Source: Dehalococcoidia bacterium (GTDB lineage: Bacteria; Chloroflexota; Dehalococcoidia; Lucifugimonadales; SHYT01). From it: DNA of 64,000 bases. Shown here in pieces: positions 16,198-26,303 of this stretch (positions within the stretch are counted from its first letter, which is position 1; each line of letters opens with the position of its first letter). The notes under the pieces were generated by a model, which was given only the letters and a program-made list of their open reading frames with translations, was not told the origin of the DNA and did not search any database. The stretch covers positions 1-64,000 of the forward strand of contig SHXZ01000008.1 in NCBI GenBank assembly GCA_009693045.1, read 5' to 3'. The position numbers and the translations under genes were made by a program.

Positions 16198-17232
16198 TTA
16201 CCCCGCCTTCGCGTCCGCCTCAGCAACGCGCTTTTTTGCCAGAGGGTGTGCGCTTTCATACGCCTGCCGCGCCTTGGATTGCGTGACGTGCGTGTATATC
16301 TCGGTGGTGGCGGGGCTGCTGTGCCCCAGAAGCTCTTGGACCACGCGCAGGTCGGCGCCACCGTCCAGGAGATGTGTCGCGAAGGTGTGACGCAGCGTGT
16401 GCGGGTGCACGCCGCCGCCCAGGGCCACCTTCGCCGCGCTGCTCCGGACCAGCTTCTGGACGCTCCTTGCCGTAAGACGACCGCCTCGCGTGTTGAGGAA
16501 CAGCCCTTCTTCCGGTGATGCTGGCTCCAATCCCGGCCTGCCGTCCTTCAGGTACGCCTCCAACGCGCGCCGGGCCTGGAGTCCAAAGGGCACGACGCGC
16601 TCCTTTGACCCCTTCCCCAGAACGCGGACGCGGTCGTCCTGCCACTCCACGTCCCGGAGCCCCAGCCCGACGATCTCGCTGACGCGCAGGCCCGATGCGT
16701 ACAGAAGCTCAAGGATGGCGCGGTCGCGCAGGCCGGCGGGTTCGACCGAGGTCACGGACCCGATGAGAGACTCGGTGGCGGCGATGTCCAGGAACTTGGG
16801 AAGGCGGCTCTCACGCTTAAGCGTTCCGAGTCGAAGGGTAGGATCGACGCCAACCAGCCCGCTCCTGGCGAGGAGCTTGAACAGCACGCGCAGCCCCACT
16901 ACACGGCGCACAACGCTCTTAGGGGCGTAGTCACTGCCGCCGCGTCGCACCCCCACAGGCGCTTTCGCGTTCGTGAGGAGCCAGTGGAGATACGACCGGA
17001 GCAGCTCGCGGTCCACGGTGCGGAGGTCGGCGATGCGCTTGTCATCCAGAAAACGCCAAAACGTGCCCAGGTCGCTGAGGTAGTTACGGACCGTGTACAG
17101 GGCCAGGCCGCGTCGCGCCTCAAGGTGGGTGCGAAACTGGTCGTAAATCGGGCGCGCCCAATGGCCTTCCCCGGGGTCGCCGGGCAACGCGTGCTTCTCT
17201 GGGGGCTCACGCTTTAAAGACGACTTTGCCAT
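16198..17232 (-). CDS. xerC: Tyrosine recombinase XerC/XerD
   Basis: A 344-residue recombinase that resolves chromosome dimers at dif. Residues 20-120 form the SAM-like core-binding domain. The catalytic set is complete: Arg in LLYASGLRVSEIVGL, Lys in VLGKGSKERVVPF, HxxR in HTLRHTFATHLL, His in LLGHSSPATTEIYTHV and the Tyr in IYTHV. XerC and XerD cannot be separated by eye; position after dprA-topA favours XerC. It begins 3 bp after topA ends, so the two are co-transcribed. Confidence 0.9.
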   Translation of the reverse strand: MAKSSLKREPPEKHALPGDPGEGHWARPIYDQFRTHLEARRGLALYTVRNYLSDLGTFWRFLDDKRIADLRTVDRELLRSYLHWLLTNAKAPVGVRRGGSDYAPKSVVRRVVGLRVLFKLLARSGLVGVDPTLRLGTLKRESRLPKFLDIAATESLIGSVTSVEPAGLRDRAILELLYASGLRVSEIVGLGLRDVEWQDDRVRVLGKGSKERVVPFGLQARRALEAYLKDGRPGLEPASPEEGLFLNTRGGRLTARSVQKLVRSSAAKVALGGGVHPHTLRHTFATHLLDGGADLRVVQELLGHSSPATTEIYTHVTQSKARQAYESAHPLAKKRVAEADAKAG

Positions 17233-17235
17233 CGA

Positions 17236-19488
17236 TCACTCCGCCCCTGCGTCCACGGCCTCCTGTACCACGTCCCCGCGATAGGCGCACTTGGTACACC
17301 GGGAGGCGCGGCGGCCCGCCGTCACCAGGAGGCCGCCGCACTCAGGGCAAGGCTCCTGCAGCGGCTTGCTGTTGACGGTGAAGCTGCATGTCGGATAGTT
17401 GCTGCACCCGTAGAACGTGGCCCTGGGACCGCCCTTGCGGGCCTTCCGTTCCACCAGGTCGCCGCCGCACTGCGGGCAGTCCACGCCGGTCCTGATCACC
17501 AACGGGCGGCTGGCGCGGCATTCGGGGAAGCTGGAGCAGGACAGGAAGCGCCCGAAGCGGCCGGATTTGATCACCATTGGCCGCGCGCACAGCTCGCACA
17601 CCTCGTTCGACGGTTCGTCAACGCTCACGCGGGGCATGTTTGCCTGCGCCTCTTTGAGCGCCAGCTCAAACGGGTCGTAGAACTCGCGGACGACCGGCAC
17701 CCACTCCCGCTCGCCTGAGGCAACGTCGTCCAGCTCCTCCTCCATGTGGGCCGTGAAGCCCAGGTCCATGACCTGCGGGAAGTAGCCGACGAGCTGGTCA
17801 TTGACCACCGCGCCGAGCTTGGTGGACCGGAGGGAGCCACGCTCCCGCGTGACGTAGTTGCGGGCGATGATCGTCCCGATGATGGGCGCGTACGTGCTCG
17901 GCCTGCCGATGCCGTCCTCTTCCAGCGCCTTGATGAGCGACGCCTCGGTGTAGTGCGGGGGCGGCTCCGTGAAGTGTTGCTTCGGCTCCAGCCGCGCGCA
18001 GGCGAGCGCGTCTCCCCGCGTGAGCTCGGGAAGCCTGTTCTCCTTGTCCTCGTCATCGCCCGTGTCGGTGCTCTCCATGTAGAGCGTGCGGAATCCGGGG
18101 AATTTCATAACAGAGCCGTTGGCCCGGAAGATGTAGGCGACGCCTTGCGCGGGCGTGGCGGTGACGTCCACCTGGGTGGCGTCAAGCACGGCGTCGCTCA
18201 TCTGGCTGGCCACCATGCGCTTCCACACGAGGTCGTACAGGCGGTGCTGGTCAGGGGAGAGGAAACGCTGCATGGCCTGTGGCGTGCGGCTGGACGCGGT
18301 GGGCCGGATGGCCTCGTGGGCCTCCTGCGCGCCCTTCACCTTGCGGGTGTACACGCGCGGCGCGGCGGGCAGGTACTCGCTGCCGTACGCGCTCCGAATG
18401 AAGCTGCGGGTCTCCTGGAGCGCGCTCGCCGCCACGTCCGTGGAGTCGGTGCGCATGTAGGTGATGAGGCCCGTGCTGCCCTCGCTCCCCAGCGCCACGC
18501 CCTCGTAAAGCTGCTGCGCAATGGCCATCGTCCGGCTGGCGGCCCAGCGGAGCTTGCGGTTCGCTTCTTGCTGGAGCGTGCTGGTGATGAAGGGCGGCGC
18601 CGGGCGGCGGTGGACCTCGCGCTTGACGACCTGGCCGACGCTGTATGATGCACGCTCAAGCGTGTTCAGCACCGTGTCGGTGGCGGTCTGGTTGGGCAGG
18701 CTAATGCGGTCTTTTTCGCCCTGTATAGAGTGGAGCTGCGCCGAGAACTGACGCGCCTGAGCGCCGTCGGCTGCCTTGCGCAGCAGCGCTTCCAGCGACC
18801 AGTACTCCACCGGCACGAATGCCCCAATGGCCCTGTCGCGTTCCACAACAAGCCTGAGAGCGACCGACTGGACGCGCCCCGCCGACAGGCCGCGCTGGAC
18901 CTTGCGCCAGAGTAGGGGGCTGAGCTGGTATCCCACAAGCCGGTCAAGAATCCGTCTTGCCTGCTGGGCCTGCACCAGCCGCATGTCAATGTCCCGGGGG
19001 TGGTTGAAGGCCTCGCGGACGGCTTCCTCGGTGATCTCGTGGAAGACGACGCGCCTCTGCTTCTCGGGCCCGATACCGGCGGCGCTAGCGATGTGCCAGG
19101 AGATCGCCTCGCCTTCGCGGTCCGGGTCGGTCGCGAGATAGACCATGGACGCGCCGGCGGCCCGGTCTTTGATACCCTTGATAACGGACCGCTTGTCTGG
19201 TGGAGTGACGTACTCGGGGTCAAAGTCGTCTTTGACCAACACGCCCAGCTTGCCCTTCGGCAGGTCGCGGACGTGGCCCATGGAGGCGACCACGTGGTAG
19301 CGGTCGCCAAGGATGCGGCCTATGGTCCGTGCCTTGGTCGGCGACTCCACGACCACGAGGGCCGTTCCGTCGGCGTCGACAGGCCGGCCCGCCGACGCCG
19401 ACGGAACGGGAGAGGGCGTCCCATTGATGGCCCCCTTCTTTGCACGAGCTCTTGGTGCGTGTTTTGGCTTGGTTGTGCTCATCAGCAT
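17236..19488 (-). CDS. topA: DNA topoisomerase I (type IA)
   Basis: TopA relaxes negative supercoils through a 5'-phosphotyrosine link. The 750-residue protein has a TOPRIM domain (LVVVESPTKARTIGRIL, ATDPDREGEAISWH), the catalytic GLITYMRTDSTDVA, and the toroid core. The C-terminus carries three Cys4 zinc ribbons (CELC...CSSFPEC, CPQC...CSNYPTC, CPEC...CTKC). An N-terminal basic tail of about 40 residues precedes TOPRIM. Start choices are ATG 19488 or 19482; the longer ORF from 19533 lacks support. It is followed by xerC and preceded by the damaged dprA, the common dprA-topA-xerC order. Confidence 0.95.
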   Translation of the reverse strand: MLMSTTKPKHAPRARAKKGAINGTPSPVPSASAGRPVDADGTALVVVESPTKARTIGRILGDRYHVVASMGHVRDLPKGKLGVLVKDDFDPEYVTPPDKRSVIKGIKDRAAGASMVYLATDPDREGEAISWHIASAAGIGPEKQRRVVFHEITEEAVREAFNHPRDIDMRLVQAQQARRILDRLVGYQLSPLLWRKVQRGLSAGRVQSVALRLVVERDRAIGAFVPVEYWSLEALLRKAADGAQARQFSAQLHSIQGEKDRISLPNQTATDTVLNTLERASYSVGQVVKREVHRRPAPPFITSTLQQEANRKLRWAASRTMAIAQQLYEGVALGSEGSTGLITYMRTDSTDVAASALQETRSFIRSAYGSEYLPAAPRVYTRKVKGAQEAHEAIRPTASSRTPQAMQRFLSPDQHRLYDLVWKRMVASQMSDAVLDATQVDVTATPAQGVAYIFRANGSVMKFPGFRTLYMESTDTGDDEDKENRLPELTRGDALACARLEPKQHFTEPPPHYTEASLIKALEEDGIGRPSTYAPIIGTIIARNYVTRERGSLRSTKLGAVVNDQLVGYFPQVMDLGFTAHMEEELDDVASGEREWVPVVREFYDPFELALKEAQANMPRVSVDEPSNEVCELCARPMVIKSGRFGRFLSCSSFPECRASRPLVIRTGVDCPQCGGDLVERKARKGGPRATFYGCSNYPTCSFTVNSKPLQEPCPECGGLLVTAGRRASRCTKCAYRGDVVQEAVDAGAE

Positions 19489-19601
19489 CCCACATTGACA
19501 GTCTGGTCGCGAAGAATTCCCCGCGATATACACCTATTAGATGAGATTAATTCTCGGAGGATTCTCAGTCCATGAGCTAAGGATAGCAAAAATGATACAC
19601 G

Positions 19602-20721
19602 TTATCCCGACTGATAGGCGACTGATTCTTCTCTCGCCCTCAGGTAATCCATGCCGCCGACCTGCTTTACGATGCCCTTGAGCTCCATGAGCGCAAGGGT
19701 GCTGCTCACGGTGGTTACGGGAAGATTTGTCCGGCGCACCACGTCGTCAATGTGCACCGGTTCGTGGCCGATAAACCTCAGCAGCCGCGACTCGTCGTCG
19801 TCAAGGCGGGCCGCCTGGCGCGGCGCTGCCGTCACCGCCGGAGCACCCGTCCACGCAAAGAGGTTGAGTTCTTGCAGAACATCGTCACAGTCCAGGATAA
19901 GTTTGGCCCCGTCCTGAATCAGCTTGTTGGTCCCGCGGCTCGCGGGTGAGAAGACGCTGCCCGGCACCGCGAATACGTCGCGGCCCTGCTCCAGCGCGTG
20001 GCTCACCGTGATGAGGGCCCCGCTGTCCTCCGGTGCCTCCACCACCAGGCAAGCCCGCGCCATGCCGCTCAGGATGCGGTTGCGCCGTGGAAAGTTGCTG
20101 GCTTCGGGGCGCCTGCCCAACGGCAGCTCGCTGATCAACGCTCCGTTTGTAATCACCTGCTCGGCGAGCGCCTGGTGCTCAGGCGGGTGGATGACGTCAA
20201 CGCCCGACCCCAGGACCGCGAGCGTCCGGCCTTTGCTTTCCAGGGCCGCCCGGTGCGCTACCGCGTCTATCCCGCGCGCCAGGCCGCTGATGATGGTGCA
20301 CCCCGCCTTCGCCAGCCCGCCACGAGATGGTCACAGGCCTCGCGGCCATAGGCGGTGGTGCGACGCGTACCGACGACGGTGACGGCTCGCTCATCCTCGG
20401 GAAGCAGCGTGCCATTCACAAACAGCACCGGCGGCGGATCGGAGATCCCTTTGAGCAAGCGGGGATATTCGTCCTCGTACCAAGTGATCGCGCGAGCGCC
20501 CGCGGCGGCCACGCGCTCCAACTCCTGCGCCGGGTCAATCTTGGCGCGCGTCTGGACGATGTGCTCCGCCAGGTGGCTGTCAAACCCTGCCGCCCGCAGC
20601 GCGCCCACTGGAGCTTTCCACGTGTCGGCCATCGTGCCAAAGGCCCGCTCCAGCGCACGGAACCGCGCCGGCCTATGGACGGCACGTGCAATCAGGCAAC
20701 GCAAAACTCAAGATCGCTCAT
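19602..20721 (-). pseudogene. dprA: DNA processing protein DprA, frame broken twice
   Basis: DprA loads RecA on incoming single strands in transformation. The parts are all here in order: ATG 20721 (MSDLEFCVA), RPARFRALERAFG, the Rossmann start VTVVGTRRTTAYGREACDHLVAG, then in another frame AGCTIISGLARGIDAVAHRAA, and finally ITNGALISELPLG with RNRILSGMARACLVVEA and a C-terminal winged helix. Two single-base deletions account for the breaks, near 20692 (creating TGA) and near 20320 (GGCTGG where GGCCTGG would restore frame). Both are missing-C events next to CTG. The gene is either recently inactivated or misassembled; topA and xerC downstream are intact. Confidence 0.8.
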
Positions 20722-20753
20722 AACGTCGGCAACAATCGCGGCCTTCTTGCTGA

Positions 20754-20845
20754 TGGCGGAGAGGGCGGGATTTGAACCCGCGAGAACCTGTGAAGGCCCT
20801 ACGCGCTTTCCAGGCGCGCCTGTTCGACCGCTCCAGCACCTCTCC
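20754..20845 (-). tRNA. tRNA-Ser (GGA anticodon)
   Basis: The minus strand folds as a class II tRNA: acceptor GGAGAGG pairs with CCTCTCC, the anticodon loop reads CTGGAAA (anticodon GGA, decoding UCC and UCU), a long variable arm follows (GTAGGGCCTTCAC region), and the T arm contains GGTTCAAATCC. CCA is encoded at the 3' end (20754-20756). It lies just upstream of dprA on the same strand. Confidence 0.92.
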
Positions 20846-21020
20846 ATTGCCGGTGGGGGACACAAAAATCGGTGAGCGTGGAGAATCCCCACGGTCCCAT
20901 TGGCGCTGCTGAGGGCCACCTTCTCTCGGTCGGATGAGCCACTTGCAGCCTGTACCAGTATGGGCGAGACGCGCCAGCGGTGTCAAACCGAGGATTTCTG
21001 AGGAGGAGGGTCTTTTAGTT

Positions 21021-21110
21021 ATCGCCTTGGCTCACTTTCTCGCTCACAGTGCCGAGTCTGTGGAGAATGTGTAGGGGCAATTCATGAATTGCCCCTACAC
21101 ATTCCTTCCT
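21021..21110. repeat. Dispersed palindromic repeat, copy 1 (GTAGGGGC type)
   Basis: A perfect 38-bp palindrome (21066-21103) centred on TTCATGAA with arms TGTAGGGGC and GCCCCTACA, preceded by about 45 bp (TTATCGCCTTGGCTCAC onward) that recur near 51332-51421 with mismatches. It fills most of the 360-bp gap between tRNA-Ser and tag, where no gene is seen. Other members of the family with different cores lie at 41111, 53962 and 58580. Confidence 0.75.
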
Positions 21111-21206
21111 TTGTTGCAGGGAATCAGAAAACGGGAAAACCTGTTCTGAGAAGGAGGCATCCGACAGAACCAACGCCGCCGTTTCGGGACGCTCAGGCAC
21201 CTTGCT

Positions 21207-21782
21207 TCACCGGTGCGGCGCGAGAAAACATGCTTCCAGGTGGTCGTTGACCATGCCGACTGCCTGCATAAAGGCGTAGCAAATGGTCGGCCCGACAAAC
21301 CGGAATCCTCGCCGCCGCAGGTCCTTGGACATGGCCCGCGACTCCTCGGTTTCCGCTGGCAGGTCGGCCATAGCGCCCGGGCCTCGCTTACGCAGGGCCT
21401 TATACCCCGTGAACTGCCACAGATACCGGTCCAGGCTCCCGAATTCCCGCTGCACCGCCAGCGCCTGCTGCGCGTTGGTGATGGCGGTGTCCACCTTGAG
21501 CCGGTTACGGATGATCCCTTGGTCCGCAAGAAGGCGCTGACGGTCGCTGGCGCCGTACCGGGCGATGGCGGCGATGTCAAAGTCGCTGAACGCCTTCCGG
21601 TATCCGTCACGCCGGTGCAGCACGGTCCGCCATGAGAGGCCTGCTTGCGCGCCCTCAAGCACCAGCAGCTCAAAGAGTCGCCGGTCGTCGTGGACCGGCA
21701 CGCCCCACTCCTCGTCGTGGTAGCGCATCATCAGCGGGTCGTCCGGGCCGCCAAAGCAGCGAAACGTGCTGTCCGTCGTCAT
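21207..21782 (-). CDS. tag: DNA-3-methyladenine glycosylase I
   Basis: Tag removes 3-methyladenine from alkylated DNA. The 191-residue protein has the family motifs RYHDEEWGVPVHDDRRLFELL, LEGAQAGLSWRTVL, IIRNRLKVDTAITNAQ and FRFVGPTICYAFMQAVGMVNDHL. The zinc ligands known from E. coli Tag are all present: Cys near residue 9, His in RYHDEEW, and His and Cys in NDHLEACF. The usual RCxW start is RCFG. It is a single gene; the 240 bp before mcm hold only a weak ORF and nothing recognised. Confidence 0.93.
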   Translation of the reverse strand: MTTDSTFRCFGGPDDPLMMRYHDEEWGVPVHDDRRLFELLVLEGAQAGLSWRTVLHRRDGYRKAFSDFDIAAIARYGASDRQRLLADQGIIRNRLKVDTAITNAQQALAVQREFGSLDRYLWQFTGYKALRKRGPGAMADLPAETEESRAMSKDLRRRGFRFVGPTICYAFMQAVGMVNDHLEACFLAPHR

Positions 21783-22023
21783 CCTGGCCCCTCATGCGAC
21801 GCTGGCTCTTTGACCCCATGGAGATGGGACCCGTGCCAGTTAGCCTTGCCCCGGATGTCGTTACGCGCGCGTAGCCCTTGCGGCCCACAATGCGGGGTGG
21901 TTAAAGGCCGGGCTGCGCCGGGCCTGTTGGAGGTCGGCGATGTAGCCCGCGAGCAGGCGATAGTCTCGGCGAATATCTTGTGATGGGACAAAAGGTTCTC
22001 GCAATGGAAGGAGGGAATGGCCT

Positions 22024-23709
22024 CTAAATCACCGTCGGAGGCTGGTACTCGCCGTATACTTCGCGCAGCGTGTCGCAGATCTCGCCTGTGGTGGCGTAGG
22101 CCTTCACCGAGGTCAGAATCTCCCGCATGAGCGGGGCCTTCGGATCTTCAGCGGCGGCCTTCAACCTGCCAAGCGCGGCTGCCACGGCGGCGTTGTCGCG
22201 GGTGGCGCGGAGCTTGGCAAGCTTCTGCGCCTGGAGCTTGGCCACCCCTGGGTCAACCTGGAAACGTAGGGCGGAGCCCTCGTCGCCCTCGGTGAACTGG
22301 TTCACGCCGACGATGACGCGCTTTCCACTCTCTATTTCACGCTGGTAGCGCACCGCCGACTCCTGGATGCGCCGCTGGTAGAAGCCGGACTGGACCGCCG
22401 CCACGGCGCCGCCCATGTCCTCAATCTGCCGCATGAGCGCCCAGGCCTGGTGCTCCAGCTCGTCGGTAAGCGCCTCAACGTAGTACGAGCCGGCCAGCGG
22501 GTCCACGGTCTCCGCCGCGCCCGTCTCGTAGGCGATGACCTGCTGCGTGCGCAGCGCGATGCGCTGGGCCTTCTCGGTTGGGATTGCCAGCGCCTCGTCG
22601 TAGCATGAGAGGGCCATGGATTGGACGCCGCCCAGCACGGCGGCGAGGGCCTGGATGGCGGCGCGGGCGATGTTGTTCTCCGGCTGCTGCGCCGTCAGCG
22701 TGGAGCCGCCCGTCTGCGTGTGGGTGCGGAGCATCATGGACTGGGGCCGCTGCGCGCCAAACCGCTCCTTGAGCAGCTTGGCCCAGACGCGGCGCAGCGC
22801 TCGGTACTTGGCGACCTCTTCCAAGAAGTTGTTGTGGGTGTTGAAGATCCAGGAGATGCGCGGCGCGAAGTCGTCAATCTTCAGGCCGAGCGCCAGCACC
22901 ACGTCAATGTACGCGATGGCGTTGGCGAATGAGAAGGCGATCTCCTCGGCGGCGGTGCAGCCCGCGTCGCGCATGTGGTAGCCGCTCACGGAGATGGGGT
23001 TCCACTGAGGGACGCGCTCGGCGCAGTAGGCGATGAGGTCGGCGGCGATGCGCAGCGACGGGCCGGGCGGATAGATGTACGTGCCGCGCGCGACGTACTC
23101 CTTCAGCACGTCGTTCTGCGAGGTGCCGGAGAGCTTGTCGGCGGACACGCCCTGCTTCTCCGCCGCCACGACGTACATCGCCAGGAGTACGGATGCGGGC
23201 GCGTTGATGGTCATGGAGGTGCTCACCTTGTCCAGCGGAATGCCCGCAAAACAGGTCTCCATGTCCTGCAGGGATGAGATGGCCACGCCGACCTTGCCCA
23301 CCTCGCCCATCGCCATGGGGTTGTCCGAGTCGTAGCCGAGCTGCGTGGGCAGGTCAAAGGCCATGCTCAGGCCTGTCTGGCCCTCTTTCAGCAGGTACTG
23401 GAAGCGCTGGTTCGTCTCCTCGGCGGCGCCGAAGCCCGCGTACTGCCGCATGGTCCAGAGCCGTCCGCGGAACATGGTGGCCTGCACGCCGCGGGTGAAG
23501 GGGTACTGGCCGGGGAAGCCCTGCTTCTCCAGGTAGCCGTCGCCCTCCGCGTCTAGCGGCGTGTAGAGGGTCTTGGTCTCCACGGAGCTTGTCCCGACGA
23601 TGCCCTCGCGCTCCTTGAAGCGCTTGACGGAGGGGTCAAGGACCTCTTTTTGCCACTTGTCTTGGGCGGTACGAAGAGTTTCTTGGTTGAGCCCGTGCTT
23701 CTCGGTCAT
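22024..23709 (-). CDS. Methylmalonyl-CoA mutase, large catalytic subunit
   Basis: A 561-residue TIM-barrel subunit lacking the C-terminal B12 domain, so a separate small cobalamin-binding subunit is needed and is not in the window. Motifs: [84 protein letters not shown] and [19 protein letters not shown]. Tyr in MRQYAGFG favours methylmalonyl-CoA over isobutyryl-CoA. It interconverts methylmalonyl-CoA and succinyl-CoA. The ATG 23709 start follows a GGGGGGTAGG stretch; the ORF's 77-codon N-terminal extension is translated repeat DNA. Confidence 0.92.
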   Translation of the reverse strand: MTEKHGLNQETLRTAQDKWQKEVLDPSVKRFKEREGIVGTSSVETKTLYTPLDAEGDGYLEKQGFPGQYPFTRGVQATMFRGRLWTMRQYAGFGAAEETNQRFQYLLKEGQTGLSMAFDLPTQLGYDSDNPMAMGEVGKVGVAISSLQDMETCFAGIPLDKVSTSMTINAPASVLLAMYVVAAEKQGVSADKLSGTSQNDVLKEYVARGTYIYPPGPSLRIAADLIAYCAERVPQWNPISVSGYHMRDAGCTAAEEIAFSFANAIAYIDVVLALGLKIDDFAPRISWIFNTHNNFLEEVAKYRALRRVWAKLLKERFGAQRPQSMMLRTHTQTGGSTLTAQQPENNIARAAIQALAAVLGGVQSMALSCYDEALAIPTEKAQRIALRTQQVIAYETGAAETVDPLAGSYYVEALTDELEHQAWALMRQIEDMGGAVAAVQSGFYQRRIQESAVRYQREIESGKRVIVGVNQFTEGDEGSALRFQVDPGVAKLQAQKLAKLRATRDNAAVAAALGRLKAAAEDPKAPLMREILTSVKAYATTGEICDTLREVYGEYQPPTVI

Positions 23710-23753
23710 GCCTACCCCCCTGGAGTACGAGCCTATAGCATCTGGCTGGTTGC

Positions 23754-25070
23754 TTAAAGTGTACTGTTTCTTGCGGTCTTGGGGGGAGTTCCCATGTGTC
23801 GCGACCAGGGCGAGGGCCACGTTGAGGCTCGCACTAAGGAAGGCGGCAAGCCAAGGAACGGAGGAAGATTCCTCGCTCCGCTCAGAATGGCGACACAGTG
23901 GAGCGCTGCGGATGACGGAGGAACGTGGTCGCTGCGCCATGCCCGCTTGCTGCTCAGATAGCGGCTTTTTTGTAGAGCGGCGCGAGGCATGAAGTCAATG
24001 GCAACGTGCCGCGCATCGGCGGGGGTATCCTCGGCGCGCGTGAGGTCTCGGTCGAAGACGCGCATGAGCGAGTTGCCTGCGAGGTCCTCTAGGCGAGGGT
24101 CAACGATCACCGAGTGGTGGCCTTCTTTCCACGGCGACTGCGGCTGGAACCGCCAGGACCGCTCGCCTTGGCCGACGGAGGCCTGACCGGCGAGGGGCGC
24201 ACCGGCTGCGTCGTTGATCCAGAGACAGTGCTGGAGGAGCGCGTGGTCCAGCGGCCGGTCAAACTCCACCGTCAGCGGGTCGGTGGATCCTGCGGCGGGC
24301 TGCTGGAGCCGCCACTTGACGGGGTCTATCCTGGCCAGCAGAACAGGGCCGACCTGGTAGCGCTGTTCCGCTCCGGCCCGCAATGGACGGCCTGTGGCGT
24401 CGCGGAAACTGGCGTCAATGGTGACGACGACCGGCGCGCCCTCGGTCAGTGGGTAGCCTGCCTCCTGGTTCGGGATGAGTCCACGCTTGATGCGGCCCGG
24501 GTCCAACAGCAGCGTGAGGCGTTTGCGGTCTGGATCCCACAGCTCAGGCTCCATCCTGAGGAACACGTCCGCAAGGCGCTCATGGGTGTCTAAGCGAAGG
24601 ACGTGGACGGCGCGGGCGGCCCATCCCTCGCTCATGGGATGAGAGAAGTGGACGTAGAGCTTGAGCTGGTTGACGGGCAACTCGTCTGTGGTGGGGTAGA
24701 TGGCGACGACGGTGGTCTCCGGCACGCCTGTCCGCGCGGGCCGCTGGATTGTCCAGGTTTCCGGGTCGCCACGCCCGTCCGCAGACGCCGGAAAGAGAAG
24801 CAGGGAGTAGCCGGCGCCGTCCAGGAACGGGAAGCGAGGGATGAAGCAGACCGCGCCGCCGTCCAGCACAAAACGACCCGCGACGGGCTGAAGGGCGCGC
24901 AGGTCCAGGCCCGCCTTCGTTAGCTCGCTCGGCAGGACGGCTAGATGAGGCACGAGCTGCGCGAACCCGGTGTGCTCGCGCAGCTCGTCTGCAGTCCAAC
25001 CCCGAACACGGAGGCAGGCACGCCCCTCGTGCTCAGACCAGTCAAGCCTGATTTGGCGGCACCGGGTCAC
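23754..25070 (-). CDS. Uncharacterised protein with Ig-like (SbsA-type) segments
   Basis: A 438-residue protein. The middle (about 120-350) looks like two Ig-like beta domains: VVAIYPTTDELPVNQLKLYVHFSHPM and LTVEFDRPLDHALLQHCLWI, then PWKEGHHSVIVDPRLEDLAGNSL, a pattern seen in SbsA/Big domains. No signal peptide is seen, which is odd for such a domain. The GTG start overlaps the stop of the upstream beta-propeller gene by 4 bp, so the two are coupled. The last 60 or so residues run into a dispersed repeat (CVAILSGARNLPPF), so the natural end has probably been replaced. Confidence 0.6.
   Translation of the reverse strand: MTRCRQIRLDWSEHEGRACLRVRGWTADELREHTGFAQLVPHLAVLPSELTKAGLDLRALQPVAGRFVLDGGAVCFIPRFPFLDGAGYSLLLFPASADGRGDPETWTIQRPARTGVPETTVVAIYPTTDELPVNQLKLYVHFSHPMSEGWAARAVHVLRLDTHERLADVFLRMEPELWDPDRKRLTLLLDPGRIKRGLIPNQEAGYPLTEGAPVVVTIDASFRDATGRPLRAGAEQRYQVGPVLLARIDPVKWRLQQPAAGSTDPLTVEFDRPLDHALLQHCLWINDAAGAPLAGQASVGQGERSWRFQPQSPWKEGHHSVIVDPRLEDLAGNSLMRVFDRDLTRAEDTPADARHVAIDFMPRAALQKSRYLSSKRAWRSDHVPPSSAALHCVAILSGARNLPPFLGLPPSLVRASTWPSPWSRHMGTPPKTARNSTL
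23867..23892. repeat. Dispersed repeat GATTCCTCGCTCCGCTCAGAATGG
   Basis: A 26-bp element within the 3' part of the Ig-like ORF. Near-identical copies occur at 31485-31510, 31131-31156, 46273-46300 and, in both orientations, at 51161-51254. It resembles a repeat scattered through many bacterial genomes (GATTCTTCGCTTCGCTCAGAATGAC). Here it supplies the C-terminal codons of the ORF. Confidence 0.7.
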
Positions 25071-26200
25071 AGCGTCGCGGTGCTGTATGACCGGAGGTCG
25101 ACGTTTCCGGCGTCGTTCAACTGCATCATGAGGACGTAGCCGTCGTTCAGATTGGCCATTCGCCCGACGCCCTTTTGCGGCAGCGTCTGGCGGGGAGCGC
25201 CTTCCGGCTCTTTCGGCTGCGTAAGCGCGTCCTGCCGGTCCAAGTCCTTGCAGGCCAGCTTCATGAGGGGGTGCCGTGCGTTGGAGACGAGCAGATACTC
25301 CTGCCCTTTTTGCTTGAACGACACCATGTCCAGGGGCGTGTTGCCCTAGCCCAGCTCGGCAACGGTCTTGCCCTTGACGTGGGTCTTGGACTTGACGTCC
25401 TTAAGGGAGAACTGAACGACGGGCGTGCAGGTGTAGCTAGCCAGGATGCTGGAGTTGCGGCCGTATGGCACGAAGGTGCGGATCGGCGAGGCCGTCTCGT
25501 ACTTGCCGTGCGAGACGTGGAAGATCTCCAGCGAGTTGGTCAGCGCCTTGCCGGTGAACGGGAATGGGATGCGCCGCAGGGTGGACGAGAACTCCTCGTT
25601 GGAGGCGCCCGCCACGAGCAGGACGCCGTCAACGTAGGCCATGTCGGTCACCGTCACGGTGCGGAGCTTGTCGCGGGCGATGCGGATCGTGCCGCCCGTG
25701 CGCATCTGCATCTCCTCGCCCTCACGCTTGCCCTGGACGAGGCGGACCTCAAGGCGGGCGTCGTCCTCGGCGGGCGGGTTCTCAATGGACGTCCGCGAGA
25801 ACGGCACGTTCTCAAGCGGGACTTCGGAAAGGCTCCCGTCCGTCGCCAGCTTGACTAGGACCGGGACGGCGGCAGCGCCGCTGCCTCGCATCACGGCGAG
25901 GTAGACGTTCTCAGACGACGGGTGCATCGCCATGTCGCGGATGAAGACATCCTCGCGGGAGCAGCCCAGGAACGCGGCAAGGCGCGTGTCCAGCTTGTCC
26001 ACGTTAACGGGCCGTGAGGCGCCTGCCGCGCCGCCATCGAGGGTGTCAATGGCGAAGATCTTCGCCCCCGCATTGTCCGCGACGAACAGGACACCTTCGG
26101 GGCCAAAAGCGAGAGACCCAACCGACTTCAGATCGGGCGTCCCAACCTTCAAGCCATGCTTGCCTGTGCCAACCGCCAAGCTCATCGTCTCCTCTTTCAC
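25067..26200 (-). pseudogene. Beta-propeller-like protein with an in-frame amber codon
   Basis: One frame runs from ATG 26200 to a TGA at 25067, broken only by TAG at 25346-25348. The first part reads SVGSLAFGPEGVLFVADNAGAKIFAIDT, TDMAYVDGVLLVAG and SILASYTCTPVVQFSL, blade-like strands of a WD40/NHL-type propeller. After the stop it continues in frame with NTPLDMVSFKQKGQEYLLVSNARHPLMKL, again a blade, ending MMQLNDAGNVDLRSYS. CAG to TAG is a single transition that would explain it. If the stop is real, only a 284-residue truncated propeller is made. The GTGA overlap with the downstream Ig-like gene shows they were an operon. Confidence 0.65.
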
Positions 26201-26303
26201 CTATGCGGAATGAACTTCCGGCCCAAGGTACCACGCCGATGGCGATCCCGCAAACTCCCCCGGTCCCATGAGCGAAGCCCGCAATTTCGTCCACAACGAA
26301 GGC

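Noticed and set aside
14212-17232. PepA-Xer dif-type recombination unit
   Set aside because: PepA acts as an accessory only at plasmid cer-type sites; adjacency alone does not support it.
23710-23940. N-terminal extension of methylmalonyl-CoA mutase
   Set aside because: The extra codons translate a dispersed repeat; the family N-terminus and ribosome-binding site fit ATG 23709.
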